58,824 nt of DNA from Telluria antibiotica (lineage in GTDB: Bacteria; Pseudomonadota; Gammaproteobacteria; Burkholderiales; Burkholderiaceae_D), in contig NZ_JAAQOM010000028.1 of the NCBI RefSeq assembly GCF_011682055.1, forward strand, positions 1-58,824. The letters run 5' to 3'. The notes under the pieces were generated by a model, which saw only the letters and a list, made by a program, of their open reading frames with translations, had not been told where the DNA came from and did not search any database. Positions 57,130-58,824 of the stretch are shown here, piece by piece. How positions within the stretch are numbered: the stretch's first letter is position 1; each line of letters begins with the position of its first letter. A program made the translations under genes and the position numbers.

Positions 57130-58632
57130 ATGCAACAGAACGCCATCCGCAAGATCGTCATCGTGGGAGGCGGCACGGCCGGCTGGATGACCGCGGCCCC
57201 GCTGGCCCAGCGGCTCGGCCGGCGCTGCGAGATCGTGCTCGTGGAATCGCCGGAGATCGGCACGATCGGCGTCGGTGAGGCGACGCTGCCCACGATCCGC
57301 TTCTACAACAACGTGCTCGGGCTGGACCACGCCGACTTCGTCAAGAAGACGCAGGCCACCTTCAAGCTCGGCATCGAATTCAAGGACTGGGGCCACGTCG
57401 GCAACCGCTTCTTCCACGGCTTCGGCGACTTCGGCCCGCCCCTCAACGGCATCCAGCCGCACCACTACTGGTTGCGCCTGGCCCGGACGTTCGACCAGAT
57501 GCCGGCCATGGAAAACTGGTCGATGGCGTCCGTGATGGCGCGCACGAACAAGTTCGCGATGCCTTCGGACACGCAACCGCGCGTTACGGACGCGTTCACG
57601 TTCGGCTACCAGTTCGACGCGGGCCTGTACGCCGCCTACCTGCGCGATTACGCGATGGCGCGCGGCGCGCAGCGCATCGAAGGCAAGATCACGAGCGTGG
57701 ACCAGCATCCGGAGACGGGCTTCGTCACGGCCGTGCGTCTCGACGACGGCCGCATGATCGAGGGCGACCTGTTCATCGATTGCTCGGGCTTCCGCGCCCT
57801 GCTGATCGAAGGCGCGCTCAAGACGGGGTACGACGACTGGAGCGAATACCTGCCCTGCAACAGCGCGCTCGCGGTACCGTGCGCGCGCGTCGCACCGCTC
57901 ACGCCGTACACGCGCTCGACGGCGAAGGGCGCGGGCTGGCTCTGGCGCATCCCGCTGCAGCACCGCACGGGCAACGGCCACGTGTACAGCAATGCGTTCA
58001 CGACGGACGACCAGGCGCGCCAGGACCTGCTCGACGGGCTGGACGGCGCGGCGCTGGACGAGCCGCGGCAGCTGCGCTTCGTCACCGGGAAGCGCAAGAA
58101 CTCGTGGGTCAAGAATGTCGTCGCCATCGGGCTGTCGGCCGGTTTCGTCGAGCCGCTGGAGTCGACCAGCATCAGCCTGATCGAAACGGCCGTCGGCACG
58201 CTGATCGAACAGTTTCCGGACCGCGAGTTCCGTCCCGAACTGGCGACCGAGTTCAACCGGATTCTCAACGGCCGCTACGAATCGATCCGCGACTTCATCG
58301 TCCTGCACTACAAGCTGACCCAACGCGACGACACGGCATTCTGGCGCTATTGCGCGAACATGAAGATCCCCGATACGCTCGCGGAACAGATCGACCTGTT
58401 CCGCGAGACGGGCCGCGTGACGATCCGCGACCGGGACGGCTTCGGCTTGCCGTCGTTCGTCTCGATGCTGATGGGCCTGGGCGTGGAGCCGAAGCGCTAC
58501 GACCCGTTCGCGGACGAAGTCGACATCCGCCAGTTGCACGGGCATTTCGCCGGCCTGCGCGATCTCATCGCACAGGCCGCGGCCAAGATGCCGGACCACG
58601 CGGCGTTTTTGGACATGAACCCGAAGGCGTAA
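57130..58632 (+). CDS. Flavin-dependent tryptophan halogenase homologue
   Basis: 500 residues. The FAD-binding VIVGGGTAGWMTA is at residues 10-22. Lys79 in ATFKLGIEF corresponds to the catalytic lysine of PrnA and RebH. The halogenase signature WxWxIP is present as GWLWRIPLQ (270-275), and Glu344 in EPLESTSI matches the second catalytic residue. These features suggest a real halogenase, though relatives of this size in proteobacteria often have unknown, non-tryptophan substrates. AGGAG lies 9 bp upstream. It stands alone: no flavin reductase, transporter or biosynthetic cluster is seen before the window ends. Confidence 0.88.
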   Translation: MQQNAIRKIVIVGGGTAGWMTAAPLAQRLGRRCEIVLVESPEIGTIGVGEATLPTIRFYNNVLGLDHADFVKKTQATFKLGIEFKDWGHVGNRFFHGFGDFGPPLNGIQPHHYWLRLARTFDQMPAMENWSMASVMARTNKFAMPSDTQPRVTDAFTFGYQFDAGLYAAYLRDYAMARGAQRIEGKITSVDQHPETGFVTAVRLDDGRMIEGDLFIDCSGFRALLIEGALKTGYDDWSEYLPCNSALAVPCARVAPLTPYTRSTAKGAGWLWRIPLQHRTGNGHVYSNAFTTDDQARQDLLDGLDGAALDEPRQLRFVTGKRKNSWVKNVVAIGLSAGFVEPLESTSISLIETAVGTLIEQFPDREFRPELATEFNRILNGRYESIRDFIVLHYKLTQRDDTAFWRYCANMKIPDTLAEQIDLFRETGRVTIRDRDGFGLPSFVSMLMGLGVEPKRYDPFADEVDIRQLHGHFAGLRDLIAQAAAKMPDHAAFLDMNPKA

Positions 58633-58637
58633 AAGAG

Positions 58638-58687
58638 GCGTTAGCGATGTGCTGACGTTCGCGTGGGCTCGGGGAGCCCACCCTACG
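58638..58687 (+). repeat. Dispersed hairpin repeat (GTAGGGTGGGC family), copy 2
   Basis: Shares CGTTAGCG, ACGTTCGCGTGGGC and GCCCACCCTACG with the copy at 17726-17805. The inner hairpin here is GTGGGCT-CGGGG-AGCCCAC: the loop-closing pair differs from copy 1 by a compensatory exchange. It begins 5 bp after the halogenase stop codon. Confidence 0.8.
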
Positions 58688-58777
58688 GCTGCCGAGCTCG
58701 TAACGTGAAAGAACGTATCCAAAAGACGTGCGGATGCCTGGCCGGGGTAGGCCATCAAAAATTGTGCAGCTCGCGAC

Positions 58778-58824
58778 TCAGGCAGGTTGGTCGATCAGAC
58801 CGAATTTCTTGAGAGCCTTGATCC
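58778..58824 (-). CDS. C-terminal end of an unidentified protein (partial)
   Basis: An open frame enters from the right edge and ends IKALKKFGLIDQPA followed by TGA. Only about 15 codons are visible and nothing can be said about function. The frame could also be chance. Confidence 0.3.
   Translation of the reverse strand, partial: IKALKKFGLIDQPA

Overview
The window is a stretch of high-GC chromosome that looks like a member of the Oxalobacteraceae (Massilia-type, Burkholderiales). The clues are the gene order glyA-nrdR-(minor pilins)-ribD-ribE, ribBA-ribH-nusB, the complete ybgC-tolQRAB-pal-cpoB cluster, a RibBA with a degenerate C-terminal half, and strong G/C preference at third codon positions. 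The genus is an inference; no rRNA gene is present.

Layout. 1-5.35 kb: 5' part of dnaX (minus), a small exported protein, the SRP RNA gene ffs with its own promoter and terminator, ubiD, and a membrane-anchored lytic transglycosylase behind a long leader. 5.4-10 kb: a low-conservation accessory island of small genes with a dead IS481-type transposase and a dispersed 'CTCGGCCGTTC' repeat; three of its reading frames are broken by single in-frame stop codons. 10-12.5 kb: an exported GH5 glycoside hydrolase. 12.5-27.4 kb: riboflavin genes (ribD, ribE, ribBA, ribH) with nusB, split by an M16 and an S9 peptidase, followed by a minor-pilin operon (pilV-pilW-pilX-pilE-fimT), nrdR and glyA. glyA is preceded by what I read as a ZTP (pfl-type) riboswitch with its own promoter and a terminator-like hairpin. 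27.7-34.2 kb: a short-chain dehydrogenase, the Tol-Pal envelope-constriction cluster, and tRNA-Lys(TTT) with a consensus sigma70 promoter. 34.2-43.8 kb: a small transglycosylase-like protein without signal peptide, a 5'-nucleotidase, and the periplasmic defence pair of alpha-2-macroglobulin and PBP1C. 44-49.5 kb: a cystine-type symporter, a histidine phosphatase, NAD(P)H-hydrate dehydratase, a Thr/Gly-repeat lipoprotein, a GNAT acetyltransferase, and a glutamate-racemase homologue that has lost both catalytic cysteines. 49.6-54 kb: an RND efflux pump with its lipoprotein adaptor. 54.2-58.6 kb: a DUF212 membrane protein, a DUF475/TerC-like protein with TerD, a small anchored protein, and a flavin-dependent tryptophan-halogenase homologue with all signature residues.

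The main working units are riboflavin synthesis, Tol-Pal, the minor pilins that prime type IV pili, the A2M/PBP1C pair, and the efflux pump. The most unusual items are the decaying repeat-punctuated island at 5.4-10 kb, the Cys-less MurI paralogue, the hexanucleotide Gly-Ser/Gly-Asn expansions in two minor pilins, and a dispersed hairpin repeat whose two copies show compensatory base changes.
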